The position numbers and the translations under genes are program-made. From JALORV01 sp035429725 (lineage in GTDB: Bacteria; Pseudomonadota; Gammaproteobacteria; Burkholderiales; Burkholderiaceae_F), in assembly GCA_035429725.1 (NCBI GenBank), contig DAOMFI010000002.1:1-64000 (forward strand): a DNA stretch of 64,000 bases, read 5' to 3'. Every line of letters starts with the position of its first letter. Position 1 is the first letter of the stretch. Shown here in pieces: positions 1 to 8,654 of this stretch. The notes beneath the pieces are model-generated. The model had not been told where the DNA came from. It did no database searches and worked only from the letters and a program-made list of their open reading frames with translations.

Positions 1-192
1 CGTCGTAGGGTCCGATCAACCGACCGCTTTGTCGGTCCCGGACGGCTTTCCTTTTGGGTATCTCGATCCTAGTGTGGAATCGAGTGCCCGCGAGGTGCGG
101 ATACGCGGATCCAGACCCGCTATTCCACTGTGGAACGAGCCGCCGTAACATCGGTCGTAGAAACTCGAACTTAGCGTGGGAGGGGGACCGGG

Positions 193-1569
193 ATGGCGGA
201 GGACCTGCTGCGGCTTCCGACCCTCCGGGCGACCGCCGTCGAGGAGTTGGACGACGGCTCTTACCTGGTCCACGCCGACATTCCAAAGGCCGTGGCCTTC
301 TGCACGCACTGCGGGTCATCCCAGTCCTACGGCCACGGCATCCAGGAGCAGCGGGTCGTCGACGTGCCGAACCACGGCCGACGAACCATCATCGCCCTGA
401 CACGGCGGCGCTATCGCTGCATGGCCTGCCGCAAGACCTTCTTCGAAGCGGCGCCCGATCTGGATAACAAACGGCTGGCCACCGCCCGGCTCGTCGCGCA
501 TGTTCGCAAGCATTGCCTGCGCCGCACGTTCGCTGACCTGGCGCGCGAAGTGGGTCTGGACGACCAGACCATCCGCAACATCTTTGATGACTTGGTCAAG
601 GATCTGGAGAAGGCAACCCAGTTCGAGACCCCGCGCTTGCTCGGTCTGGATGAGATCAAAGTCGTCGGCCGCAGCCGCGCCGTGGTCACCAACGTCGAAG
701 AAAACACCCTGTTCGACATGCTCGTTGACCGCAACAAGGCCACCCTGATGGCCTACTTCCGCCAGATGCGAGACCGGGACAAGGTGGAAGTCCTGACCAT
801 GGACATGTGGTCGGTGTATGCGCAGGTGGCGGACAAGTGCTTCCCCGGTGTGCCGGTCGTCATCGACCGGTTCCACGTCGAGCGGATGGCCAATGACGCG
901 CTGGAGAAGGTGCGCAAGGCCGTGCGCAAGGGACTGCCGACGAGACAGCGGCTGAAGCTCAAGGACGACCGTCATCTGCTCCTTGCCAGCTTCGACCGGT
1001 TGAGCGCCGAGCAGCGGGACACCTGCGCCGTCTGGTTCGAGGTCTACCCTCAACTCGGTCAGGCCCACGCCGCCAAGGAAGGGTTTGCTGCCATCTACCG
1101 CAGCGCCAGCCGGGCGGCGGCCGAGCGCGCGTTCGATGTCTGGCGCGACCGCCTTGCGCCCGAAGTCGTGCCGTACTTCAGGGATCTGGTGCATGCGGTG
1201 ATGAACCGTCGGCGGGACGTGTTCAACTACTTTGATCACCGCATCACCAATGCGTACACTGAATCCGTCAACAACCTGATCAAGCTGGAGAACCGGATGG
1301 GCCGGGGCTACAGCTTCGAAGTGTTGAGGGCACGCATGCTCTACGACCAGCAAGCGACAAAGGCCGGCAGCACCAGCGTCCGCAAGAAGGCCGCTCGGCC
1401 GCGGCAGCGGCCGCAGCCGCGGCCGGACACGGGGTTGTATACGCGGGTGACACCCGAGATGCTGCGGCCCGCACCACGTCCGACGGTGGAGTATGTCGAC
1501 GAGATCGTCTGCTACGGCGCCCACATCCCGACGCTCGTGAAGCTCCTGGAGCAAGGTCACTTTGAGTGA
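193..1569 (+). CDS. ISL3-family transposase
   Basis: Transposase of 458 residues that would move an ISL3-type insertion sequence by DDE chemistry. The N-terminus has a zinc ribbon made of two CxxC pairs (Cys37/Cys40 and Cys76/Cys79), followed by a helical DNA-binding region and the catalytic core. Likely DDE residues are Asp153 (in LGLDEIK), Asp225 (in IDRFHVER) and Glu357 (in AYTESVNN), which fits the ISL3 family. The length is normal to slightly long; a Pro/Arg/Ala-rich low-complexity tail (about residues 395-420) precedes the C-terminal end. The ATG at 193 has a GGGAGGGGG purine tract just upstream. I could not identify flanking inverted repeats, so element borders are not called. The next gene overlaps its stop region. 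Confidence 0.9.
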   Translation: MAEDLLRLPTLRATAVEELDDGSYLVHADIPKAVAFCTHCGSSQSYGHGIQEQRVVDVPNHGRRTIIALTRRRYRCMACRKTFFEAAPDLDNKRLATARLVAHVRKHCLRRTFADLAREVGLDDQTIRNIFDDLVKDLEKATQFETPRLLGLDEIKVVGRSRAVVTNVEENTLFDMLVDRNKATLMAYFRQMRDRDKVEVLTMDMWSVYAQVADKCFPGVPVVIDRFHVERMANDALEKVRKAVRKGLPTRQRLKLKDDRHLLLASFDRLSAEQRDTCAVWFEVYPQLGQAHAAKEGFAAIYRSASRAAAERAFDVWRDRLAPEVVPYFRDLVHAVMNRRRDVFNYFDHRITNAYTESVNNLIKLENRMGRGYSFEVLRARMLYDQQATKAGSTSVRKKAARPRQRPQPRPDTGLYTRVTPEMLRPAPRPTVEYVDEIVCYGAHIPTLVKLLEQGHFE

Positions 1570-1576
1570 CGGGGCC

Positions 1577-2161
1577 ATGGCCGGCAGCGTGCAGCCTGTC
1601 CCTTTGCAGGCGATCACTCAACGCATTCTGGTCATCAGGGAACAGAAGGTTCTGCTCGACTCCGACCTGGCGGCTCTCTATGGCGTGGAGACCCGACGTC
1701 TGAATGAGCAGGTGCGCCGGAATCGAGCGCGATTTCCCGCGGACTTCATCTTCGAGCTCAGCGCCACAGAGTTCGCGGACTTGAAGTCGCAATCTGCGAC
1801 ATCAAGCTGGGGCGGCCGACGCAAGCTGCCGATGGCCTTCACCGAGCACGGTGCCATCATGGCAGCGACGGTACTCAACACGCCGCGAGCGGTGCAGGTC
1901 TCGGTCTACGTCGTACGGGCCTTCGTGCAACTGAGGGAGCTGGCCGGCAGCCATCGGGAGTTGGCGAAGCGTCTCGACGACCTGGAACAGAAGACCGAGG
2001 CCCTCTCGCTCAAGCAGGACGCCTTCAGTCGCAACACCCGTGCGCAGCTCAAGCAGGTGTTTGATGCGTTGCGGGATCTGATGACGCCACCGGACCCACC
2101 GAAGCGCCCCATCGGATTCGTCACCCCTGAGGACAAGGGCACGAAGGCGCGTGCAAAATAG
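1577..2161 (+). CDS. ORF6N domain protein
   Basis: Protein of about 194 residues starting at ATG 1577; an in-frame TTG at 1562 would make it overlap the transposase stop. The N-terminal half (ILVIREQKVLLDSDLAALYG, then VRRNRARFPADFIFEL and FTEHGAIMAATVLN) is a typical ORF6N domain, a KilA-N-related DNA-binding module common in phages and chromosomal islands. The C-terminal half is a charged, probably coiled-coil region (about residues 120-165) followed by a Pro-rich basic tail. The family is often annotated as antirepressor-like, but its function here is unknown. Position directly behind the transposase suggests a passenger gene or an insertion next to a pre-existing phage-type gene. Confidence 0.85.
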   Translation: MAGSVQPVPLQAITQRILVIREQKVLLDSDLAALYGVETRRLNEQVRRNRARFPADFIFELSATEFADLKSQSATSSWGGRRKLPMAFTEHGAIMAATVLNTPRAVQVSVYVVRAFVQLRELAGSHRELAKRLDDLEQKTEALSLKQDAFSRNTRAQLKQVFDALRDLMTPPDPPKRPIGFVTPEDKGTKARAK

Positions 2162-2174
2162 CCGGAGGCGGCCG

Positions 2175-3750
2175 ATTCTGTTGAAAAACTCGCTTGTTTA
2201 GTCGACTTGGGCGAGTCGGCAGCGCAATGTTGAAGCCTGATCTGTTGCGATCGCTGCGGGATCGCGGTTGAAGTTGTTGCCGTGTCCCGCTACTTGTCGT
2301 TTCAGACGGCTAGCGGCACCGCGATCGGCGGCGATCCGAGCCAGCGCTTGGCCATGCGCCGCAGGTTTTGCACGGTGGCTGCGAGCAGGAACTCGTCGCT
2401 CGCGCCCTTCGGTCCTCGTAGTCGCAGCCGATCCAGCCGCAGGATGCGCTTGAGGTGAGCGAACAGCATCTCTACCTTCTTGCGGTCCTTGCGTGACTGG
2501 CGATAGGCGTCGGTGGTGGCCAGCGCGCGTGCCACGTCACGTGCCGGCTCGAAGGGGCTGCGATCGATCTTGCGCCCGAGCATGTTCGGGCAGCACTGTG
2601 GCTTCAGTGCGCAGCCGCGGCAGTCGAGTTGGCTGGCGCGATAGCGATACGGATTCTTCAGTCGGTTGGGCGCGGCCGGCTTCAGCAGCTTGCCGGCCGG
2701 ACAGACGTAGTGGTTGCGCTCGGCATCGAAGGCGAAGTCGGAATGACTGAAGGTGCCGTCGCTGCGCTCGGATCGGTCCCACACCGGGATGTGCGGTGCG
2801 ATTTGCTTGTCTTCCACCAGCCAGCCCAGCATCGGGCCGGCGCCGTAGGCCATGTCGCCGATCAGGTGTGCGGGCTTGATCGCGAAGCGCTGCTCGACCC
2901 GCTCGATCATCGTGCGCGTGGCATCGACTTCGCGGGTGCGGTGGGCGCTCGTGGCCTCGACATCGACGATGACGCCAGCTCGCACATCGACCAGGTAGTT
3001 GGTGGAGTAGCCGAAGAAAGCCGGGCCACCGGGCGCACAGGTCCACTCGGCGGCCGGATCGGTCAGCGAGATGCTCTTGCGGTCGGTCTCGAGCCGGCGG
3101 CTGGCTTCCTCGTCGACCCCATCGAGATACTCGCGCACGGCACGCGTGGCCTGGGTGGCATCGAGCCGGCGCTGCGGCCAGTCGGCTCCAGGCACGGCGT
3201 TGTCGCGACTGGCATCGGCCTTGACGACGCTGGCGTCGATCGCAAAGCCTTCGCCACCGACCAGTCCCTCGGCGATGCAGCGCTGCAGGACGGTCTCGAA
3301 CAGGTGTCGGAACGCATCGCTGTCGCGGAAGCGGCCGTGTCGGTTCTTGGAGAAGGTGGAGTGCTCCGGCACGGCGTCCTGCAGTCCCAGGCGGCAGAAC
3401 CAGCGGTAGGCCAGGTTCAGGTGCACTTCGTCGCACAGCCGGCGCTCGGAGCGGATGCCGAAGCAGTAGCCGATGATGAGCATGCGCATCATCAGCTCGG
3501 GATCGATGGAGGGTCGGCCGGTGTGGCTGTAGAAGGCAGCGAGGTGGCGACGCAGTTCGCCCAGGTCGAGGAACCGGTCGATGCCACGCAGCAGGTGAGC
3601 GGACGGCACGTGCGCATCGAGGTTGAAGGAATAAAACAACTCGTCCTGCGCACCCGCCTGCTGACCCATCATCGCGACATCCCCTCGTCGTTGGCTTGCG
3701 CTTCAGACTCAGGACAACGAAGATCGTTCAGCGGAGTTCTTCAACAAAAT
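2175..3750 (-). mobile_element. IS1182-type insertion sequence with terminal inverted repeats
   Basis: Element of about 1.58 kb carrying one transposase on the minus strand. Imperfect terminal inverted repeats are visible: the left end 2175-2192 (ATTCTGTTGAAAAACTCG) and the reverse complement of the right end 3733-3750 (ATTTTGTTGAAGAACTCC) agree at 15 of 18 positions. The TTGAAnAACTC core resembles IS1182/IS5-type ends. A clear target-site duplication was not found; the flanks are GGCCG on the left and AGGCC on the right. The repeats and an intact transposase suggest the element may be mobile. Confidence 0.8.
2302..3672 (-). CDS. IS1182-family transposase
   Basis: Transposase of 456 residues. 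An N-terminal DUF772-type domain (about residues 15-115, with RPSIDPELMMRMLIIGYCFG) is followed by a DDE domain. Candidate catalytic residues are Asp146 (FAIDAS), Asp273 (LIGDMAYG) and Glu401 (KKVEMLFAHLKR). A Cys cluster near residues 351-361 (CRGC...CC) between the second Asp and the Glu is typical of the IS1182 group. Full length, no frameshift. It sits inside inverted repeats at 2175-2192 and 3733-3750. The ORF starts at 3672; a second ATG directly follows the first, so the exact start could be one codon later. Confidence 0.93.
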   Translation of the reverse strand: MMGQQAGAQDELFYSFNLDAHVPSAHLLRGIDRFLDLGELRRHLAAFYSHTGRPSIDPELMMRMLIIGYCFGIRSERRLCDEVHLNLAYRWFCRLGLQDAVPEHSTFSKNRHGRFRDSDAFRHLFETVLQRCIAEGLVGGEGFAIDASVVKADASRDNAVPGADWPQRRLDATQATRAVREYLDGVDEEASRRLETDRKSISLTDPAAEWTCAPGGPAFFGYSTNYLVDVRAGVIVDVEATSAHRTREVDATRTMIERVEQRFAIKPAHLIGDMAYGAGPMLGWLVEDKQIAPHIPVWDRSERSDGTFSHSDFAFDAERNHYVCPAGKLLKPAAPNRLKNPYRYRASQLDCRGCALKPQCCPNMLGRKIDRSPFEPARDVARALATTDAYRQSRKDRKKVEMLFAHLKRILRLDRLRLRGPKGASDEFLLAATVQNLRRMAKRWLGSPPIAVPLAV

Positions 3751-3838
3751 AGGCCACGAGCAGCCATCGAAGCAGCTCCCCCAACTCGCCTGTTAGCGGC
3801 CACAATTCCGCCCTCAGAAGCAAGGGCCTAGTAGTCGC

Positions 3839-4720
3839 ATGGCAGTGCAGATCGACGATGCACTCGTCCGCTGTCTGGTTGCCGGACAGTTTCCGCAATG
3901 GTCTGAGCTGCCCATACGCCCGGTCACACCTTCCGGGTGGGACAACCGCATCTTCAGACTGGGCGACGCCATGCTCGTTCGCCTGCCAAGCGGCGTGAAG
4001 TACGCAGAGCAAGTCGCCAAGGAGCAGCGATGGCTGCCATACCTCGCCAAGTCGCTGCCGCTTGCTATCCCGACGCCCCTGGCGCTTGGTCAGCCTTCGT
4101 CAGGCTATCCGTGGAACTGGTCCGTCTATCGCTGGCTGGAAGGCGAGGCCGCTTCAGCTGGGTCCGTCGCGGATCTCACTGAGTTCGCATCATCCCTGGG
4201 CCACTTCCTCTGTTCGTTACAGCGCGTTGGTGCGACCGGCGGTCCGGAGCCAGGGCCGCACAACTTTCATCGCGGCGGGACGCTCGGCATCTACAACGGG
4301 CAGACGCGGCAGGCCATCGCCGCGCTCGAAGGAAAGATTGATGGCGTTGCTGCGACCGCGATCTGGGAGGCGGCGCTCGCGAGGGCTTGGAATCGACCGC
4401 CGGTATGGGTCCACGGTGATGTCAGTGCCAGCAATCTTCTCGTACGGGCAGGTCGCTTGAGCGCGGTCATCGATTTTGGACAACTCGGCGTCGGCGACCC
4501 GGCGTGCGATCTGGCGATCGCGTGGACGTTCCTCGAGGGGGCCAGCCGACGGACATTCCGCGACGCGCTTTCTCTGGATGACGAAACCTGGGCGCGGGGC
4601 CGCGGATGGGCCTTGTGGAAGGCCTTGATTGGTACCGCCGGCCTCGTAAAAACTACTGAAGTGGAAGCAGCACACTCGCGGCGGACCATCGATGAGGTTC
4701 TCGCCGATGTCCATGCTTGA
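3839..4720 (+). CDS. aminoglycoside phosphotransferase (APH)-fold kinase
   Basis: Small-molecule kinase-like protein of 293 residues. The Brenner motif VHGDVSASNLL (His192-Gly-Asp194) and the metal-binding VIDFGQLGVGDPACDLA (Asp212) are intact, so phosphotransfer activity is plausible. The N-lobe contains WDNRIFRLGDAMLVRLP with the strand pair expected before the ATP-binding Lys; the next segment KYAEQVAKEQRWLPYLA supplies helix C. The family includes antibiotic kinases but also homoserine- and choline-type kinases, and nothing here proves drug resistance. It lies between an IS1182 element and the SEC-C gene and probably has its own promoter. The ribosome-binding site before ATG 3839 is weak. 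Confidence 0.85.
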   Translation: MAVQIDDALVRCLVAGQFPQWSELPIRPVTPSGWDNRIFRLGDAMLVRLPSGVKYAEQVAKEQRWLPYLAKSLPLAIPTPLALGQPSSGYPWNWSVYRWLEGEAASAGSVADLTEFASSLGHFLCSLQRVGATGGPEPGPHNFHRGGTLGIYNGQTRQAIAALEGKIDGVAATAIWEAALARAWNRPPVWVHGDVSASNLLVRAGRLSAVIDFGQLGVGDPACDLAIAWTFLEGASRRTFRDALSLDDETWARGRGWALWKALIGTAGLVKTTEVEAAHSRRTIDEVLADVHA

Positions 4721-4816
4721 GGCTCAAGGCGGCCAAGACCGGTCAGTCGCGGATGCCACTCAGTTTGCGGGAGAGCGGCCATTCTCTTCGGTCGGTGCGG
4801 CCCTGGCAGATTCGGC

Positions 4817-6301
4817 TCATGGGCCGCTCAGCGGCCCATTTCGTCTGCCTGCTCCCAATCCCAGCGTCGCGCGCAATTCGAGCACGATGTCTGCATCCAG
4901 CGGCGGTCTCATGTGCTTTCCATCGCGCTCGATCTGCGCAACCAACGCCTCGACCGCCTCGAGTCCGTCGCTATCGCGCACTGCCTTGCGCGGCGTTCGA
5001 TTTCCAAGCGCGGGGATCCTTTGGTCGACCCAGGCACGATAGTGGCTCCGCATGTGCTCACGAATTGCCTGCTGCACTTCTGGTTGCGCGGCCAGGTCGG
5101 CCTGCTCTGCTTCCCGACGCTTCTGCCGTGACAGCTCGTGAGATGTCGGCTCGCGACTGAGCATCGACTGAACCGACTGCACGACGCTCGGCTTGACGTG
5201 CGCGGTGTCCCCGAGTCGCCGCTCGATCAGCTTGCGCAGCGCCGCGGCACGCTTGGCGGAGTTGACTTCAGCGATCAGTCGGCGTCCTTCGATGCGCAAA
5301 GTCCCCAGCGACGTATTGTCCCAGTCCTTGTGCATGCGGTTACCGAGGCGGCGCCAGGTGATTTCGCCCCTTACCAACCCGCCGTCAGCGTTGCGCTGCG
5401 CGCCTGATTCAACTTCCTCGGCGGACAGTCCGGCGGCAAGATCCTTCAACGCCTCAAAGGCCGCCTCCGGCGCCTCAAGGTCGAAAATCAACGTATGCAT
5501 TTCGAGAGGATCGCCGTCCGTGTTGCGCAGTTCCGGAAGCCTAGGATTTAGCAGCGAGTCTGCGATCCTGAGGTAAACCTCGCGCAACTCCATGTCGAAC
5601 TCTCGCAGCACGTCGCTGCCAAACAGGCTATCCCGCGTGCCAATTCTCTTGCGCAAGTCGACCAGCGCCGGCTTGTGCACGGGCGGAACGGCCACCGGCC
5701 CCATACCTTCCACCAGGTGGATGCCTTCGACCGGAACGAGCTTCGCGAACAGGATGTCGCCGGGCTCAAGGTGAGCAGAGCCACTACGCTCGATCACCTC
5801 AGCCTCTGCCCCGAGCATGACATCGCGCAGTCGGAAGCCTTCCCCTTGCCGCACGTCGAGGACTTCATGGAAGCTGAACGGTGCGGCGCAGCACGCCTCG
5901 ACATATCGGCGCGCAATCGGGTCGAGACGCGCACCGACACGAGTGAGATACGCGTTCGCCACGGTGGCGTCCTGTACTTCAATCGAGAGCCTGGTATCTG
6001 CCGGATCCGGCAGCCAATCGTGCAGGAACCACGCGAAGAAGAGTGACGTGTACGGTGACTCTTCATCGAAGGGTTCCTCGCTTTCGAACAGCTGGAACTC
6101 GTGCCATGCCTCAGCCAGGCCGATCTCACCAAAGTGCCGCTGGGCCTCACGCAACAACTCGCGCGGCAAGGGATCGATCGCGCGACGGACGCGCCGCCAC
6201 AACAACGCGTCGGCCGGGATCGTTTCGGCATTCAGCAGGCAACAGTGCTTGAACTTGCGGCCACTACCGCAAGGGCATGGGTCATTGCGTCCAGGCTTCA
6301 T
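4817..6301 (-). CDS. large SEC-C motif protein of unknown function
   Basis: Protein of about 494 residues if started at ATG 6301; an upstream ATG at 6346 would add 15 unconserved residues. The first 21 residues hold a SEC-C zinc motif (CPCGSGRKFKHCC, Cys9, Cys11, Cys20, Cys21), the metal site best known from the SecA C-terminus and found as a module in many proteins. The remaining 470 residues have no recognised domain. A central acidic, mixed alpha/beta region is followed by a basic helical segment (HELSRQKRREAEQADLAAQ, about residues 410-430) that could form a coiled coil. No operon partner is visible. Expect a nucleic-acid- or ribosome-associated role at most; no specific function can be given. 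Confidence 0.8.
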   Translation of the reverse strand: MKPGRNDPCPCGSGRKFKHCCLLNAETIPADALLWRRVRRAIDPLPRELLREAQRHFGEIGLAEAWHEFQLFESEEPFDEESPYTSLFFAWFLHDWLPDPADTRLSIEVQDATVANAYLTRVGARLDPIARRYVEACCAAPFSFHEVLDVRQGEGFRLRDVMLGAEAEVIERSGSAHLEPGDILFAKLVPVEGIHLVEGMGPVAVPPVHKPALVDLRKRIGTRDSLFGSDVLREFDMELREVYLRIADSLLNPRLPELRNTDGDPLEMHTLIFDLEAPEAAFEALKDLAAGLSAEEVESGAQRNADGGLVRGEITWRRLGNRMHKDWDNTSLGTLRIEGRRLIAEVNSAKRAAALRKLIERRLGDTAHVKPSVVQSVQSMLSREPTSHELSRQKRREAEQADLAAQPEVQQAIREHMRSHYRAWVDQRIPALGNRTPRKAVRDSDGLEAVEALVAQIERDGKHMRPPLDADIVLELRATLGLGAGRRNGPLSGP

Positions 6302-6475
6302 TCGGACCGATACTGCCTGAGTGCCGATTCGCATGCATGATCGCATGCGCCCCGTTTCGGTGGTTCTTGATCATGTCGATGGTGCCAGTAGTGCCAGCAA
6401 CGCTCGCCAGCTCTCGAGGGCGGGATTGGAAGGACTGTGTCGGGCAACAGCCGGTAGAGATGTGGCGCGGTGGCA

Positions 6476-7325
6476 GTAGGTTCGGTTTGTCTGTTGCCGC
6501 CTCTTTCGTCTGGCGGTGCCCAAGTAACCTTGCCGTAGCTCCGTTTCCACATCCCCCTCATCGAACTGGACAGGCAGATTTCCCGCATCCAGCTCTCGGA
6601 CAAGACATCATGCTTTCGCCCACGGAAAGTCGCGTGTGCCGAGGTCGATGGTAAGACAGCCGAGTGCGCGTTCCCAACTCCATCGATCACGACAATATCC
6701 CGCAACTACCTGCGCCGCCCGTTGCCGAGCGGCGGGTTCCTCGAACCGGGTTCGAGTTCTTCCTTCGCTTCCACATGGTATGCAGTTCGCAACTCCTGAA
6801 GACTCCCGAGTTTCGTAGGGTTGCCCCAATCTCGACTCCCTCGTCGCTTCCTGCATCCGCCTTGAACCAAGGCTCCTTTCCTCCATCGGCATTACCCGAC
6901 TTCGTCAGTACTACGAGCCTCTCCGCCACCCCACCGCGCCCGACCCATCCCTCACGGGTTGTCGGTTGATCGTGCGCGCGACCACGCGCCGGGGTTTCCC
7001 GTGTTGCCTGCGCTTTCCTGGTGTACATGCTGTCGCCACTACCCCGGCGCAGCCACTGGCGCTGCTGCTTTGCCCTGTCCGTCCAGTGATGTCAGCCTTC
7101 CCCGGTATGGCAGCCGGGTCGGCCTGCGCATCGTCCTTTTCGAGGCTTGCTCGGCGTTCACTCGCGTTACGGCCTGCACACTCGCGCTGCCACCAATTCG
7201 TGGCACGCTTTACCCGAAGGCTTCAGCCACTTCGTTACCTCCATGACTGCTCCGGTGCTTCCGGCTGGAGCATTCGCCGGGTGGGACTTGCACCCACTGG
7301 AAAGCGCCGCCTTATCACGGCGCAC
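6476..7325 (-). mobile_element. group II intron lacking its reverse transcriptase (ORF-less)
   Basis: Read on the minus strand, the element begins at 7325 with GTGCG, the conserved group II 5' end, and continues with GGGTGCAAGTCCCACCC, which resembles the start of domain I in many bacterial group II introns. About 600 nt of structured-looking sequence follow, then domain V at 6595-6563. After it, a region with an AGGTT/AACCT stem and a CCGCC/GGCGG hairpin could be domain VI, ending in CCTAC near 6476. The 3' border is therefore tentative. Normal bacterial introns encode an RT/maturase of more than 1 kb in domain IV; here the whole element is about 850 nt and no RT motif (such as YADD) occurs in any frame. 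Splicing would need a maturase in trans. Short ORFs across the region are not real genes. Confidence 0.7.
6563..6595 (-). ncRNA. group II intron domain V
   Basis: On the minus strand the 33-nt segment starts GAGCTGGATGC and ends TCCAGTTC. GAGCTGGA pairs with TCCAGTTC (including a G-U pair); a second short helix GCGG/TCTGC is closed by a GAAA tetraloop; the CTG bulge lies on the 3' side. This is the hallmark domain V fold with its AGC-type catalytic triad near the 5' side. Length and loop match the family. Confidence 0.75.
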
Positions 7326-7439
7326 GCCAAGACCGGTCGTCTTGTCTTGCCTTCCAGTTGACCTGGTAGCGGTCGATCGAGGCGGCAAGAGGAGGGTCAT
7401 CCTGCGCAAGCTTTGACGCGCTGTGATCGGCGCAATGCG

Positions 7440-7738
7440 TCAACGGCCGACCGTACTGTCGGGCAGCCGCAACTCGACCCCGATCCCGCGCCCGTCAAGG
7501 CCAGGCGCGAACTGCACGGAGCCGCCGTGCAACTCCGCCACGCGCTTGACGAGGGCAAGTCCGAGACCCGCGCCCGTACTGTCGCTCGTCCCTCGATAGA
7601 AGCGGTCGAACGCGCGTGCTTGCTGCTCCTGCGTCATTCCGGGGCCATCGTCGCGCACTGCAATGACGACTTTGTCCGCATCAGAATGGGCATCGAGCCG
7701 GACGCGCGAGGTCGCATGTCGAATCGCGTTCTCTTCAC
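7440..7738 (-). pseudogene. sensor histidine kinase, C-terminal ATPase fragment
   Basis: About 98 codons encode the end of a histidine kinase HATPase domain: N-box ENAIRHA, G1 box DDGPGM, F-box FDRFYRG, G2 box GAGLGLALVKR, then the usual final strand and the stop at 7440. Everything upstream (sensor, HAMP, dimerisation helix with the phospho-His) is missing because the sequence switches at about 7738 to an unrelated gene in the opposite direction. The fragment is non-functional. An open plus-strand frame runs antisense through it and creates a false N-terminus for the integrase-like ORF. Confidence 0.85.
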
Positions 7739-7937
7739 GACCAAGACCGGTCTTTACGGCACCAATTATCTGCAGCGCGCTCTCATCACCGCGATTGGCC
7801 TGGGCGCCAACCGGCCGCAGGACGCCGTTTACCCAACCTCCGAAGGACCGGACGTCCTGAAGAAGTACAGCGGCGAGAACAAGTACGTGATGCGGTTCGA
7901 CAAGGGCCAGTTGCCGCCGGTGGACGGATTCTGGTCC
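7739..7937 (+). pseudogene. DUF1254/DUF1214 protein, internal fragment
   Basis: About 66 codons (TKTGLYGTNYLQRALITAIG ... DKGQLPPVDGFWS) match the core of the DUF1214 domain of DUF1254/DUF1214 proteins, periplasmic or membrane-associated proteins of unknown function. The family continues after FWS with LTMYD; here the sequence changes abruptly at about 7938 to an integrase. Both ends are cut and there is no start codon of its own. It is in frame with the downstream recombinase fragment, giving a chimeric 413-codon ORF (7413-8654) that should not be annotated as one protein. Confidence 0.8.
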
Positions 7938-8654
7938 CGTGCGTTCACTGAGCACGAGTGGACCTTGATCCGTCCGATTGCGGATCGGCTCGCGGATGAG
8001 GGCTGGACGACCGAGTCAGCGGCGCGGCTCCGGTTCGTGCTCGACTTCGGCTACGCCACCGGCCTGCGCAGCGGTGAGCTGATACGGGCACGGCTCGGTC
8101 ATATTTCCGACGACGAGGCCGGCAATCGATGGATCGCGGTCGTGGGCAAAGGCCACAAGGCCGGGCGTGTGGCGGTGCCGCCGTCGGCCCGGCTTGCACT
8201 GGACCGGTATCTGGCCGCTCGCGGCGTCGCTGTTTCACCGGCGCAATGGTCGGCGTCGACGCCGCTAATTGCCGGTCTCGCTGACGACGGCGTTGGGCTC
8301 ACGAGTTCTCGGCTGTGGACGGTGGTCAAGCGATTCTTCAGTCAGTGCGCGGCAGTTCTCGAACCCATCAACACCGCATTGGCCGAAAAGCTGAGGCGAG
8401 CCAGCCCGCATTGGATGCGTCATACGCACGCGACCCACGCGCTGGGAAAGGGAGCGTCGCTGACGACCGTTCGGGACAACTTGCGCCATGCCTCTGTGTC
8501 GACAACGTCGGTATATCTACACACCGACGAGGCCAGACGAGCACGCGAACTGGCAGGCGCATTCGGCGTCGCCCATCGCGGCACGCGAAGGGTCAAACCG
8601 GGACGGACTGCACGAAAGACAAACGGCTCACGAAAGCACAGAATTCGTAAGTGA
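7938..8654 (+). pseudogene. tyrosine recombinase/integrase, N-terminally truncated
   Basis: The C-terminal catalytic domain of a phage-type integrase is kept: box I ATGLRSGEL (Arg), the lysine-containing beta-hairpin region GKGHKAGRV, HWMRHTHATHAL (His-x-x-Arg) and the terminal STTSVYLHTDE with the nucleophilic Tyr. The N-terminal SAM-like core-binding domain is missing; upstream reading frame comes from a DUF1214 fragment and from antisense of a histidine kinase. Recombination activity without the core-binding domain is unlikely. A basic tail follows. It marks the remains of an integrated element. Confidence 0.82.

Noticed and set aside
1390..1430. GC-rich repeat (GCGGCAGCGGCCGCAGCCGCGG)-like tract as a regulatory hairpin
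   Set aside because: It is in frame within the transposase and encodes a low-complexity Arg/Pro/Gln linker.
3780..4740. APH-like gene as an integron cassette
   Set aside because: GTTAGC occurs before the gene, but no paired attC hairpin or matching site after the gene was found.
6277..7416. Several short ORFs with conserved-looking peptides (for example around 6959-7246 and 7147-7416)
   Set aside because: They lie on the wrong strand of, or inside, the group II intron. Their apparent conservation comes from the intron RNA, not from protein coding.
7413..8654. Annotation as one intact 413-residue integrase
   Set aside because: Only the last 239 codons are integrase; the rest is an antisense kinase fragment and a DUF1214 fragment.
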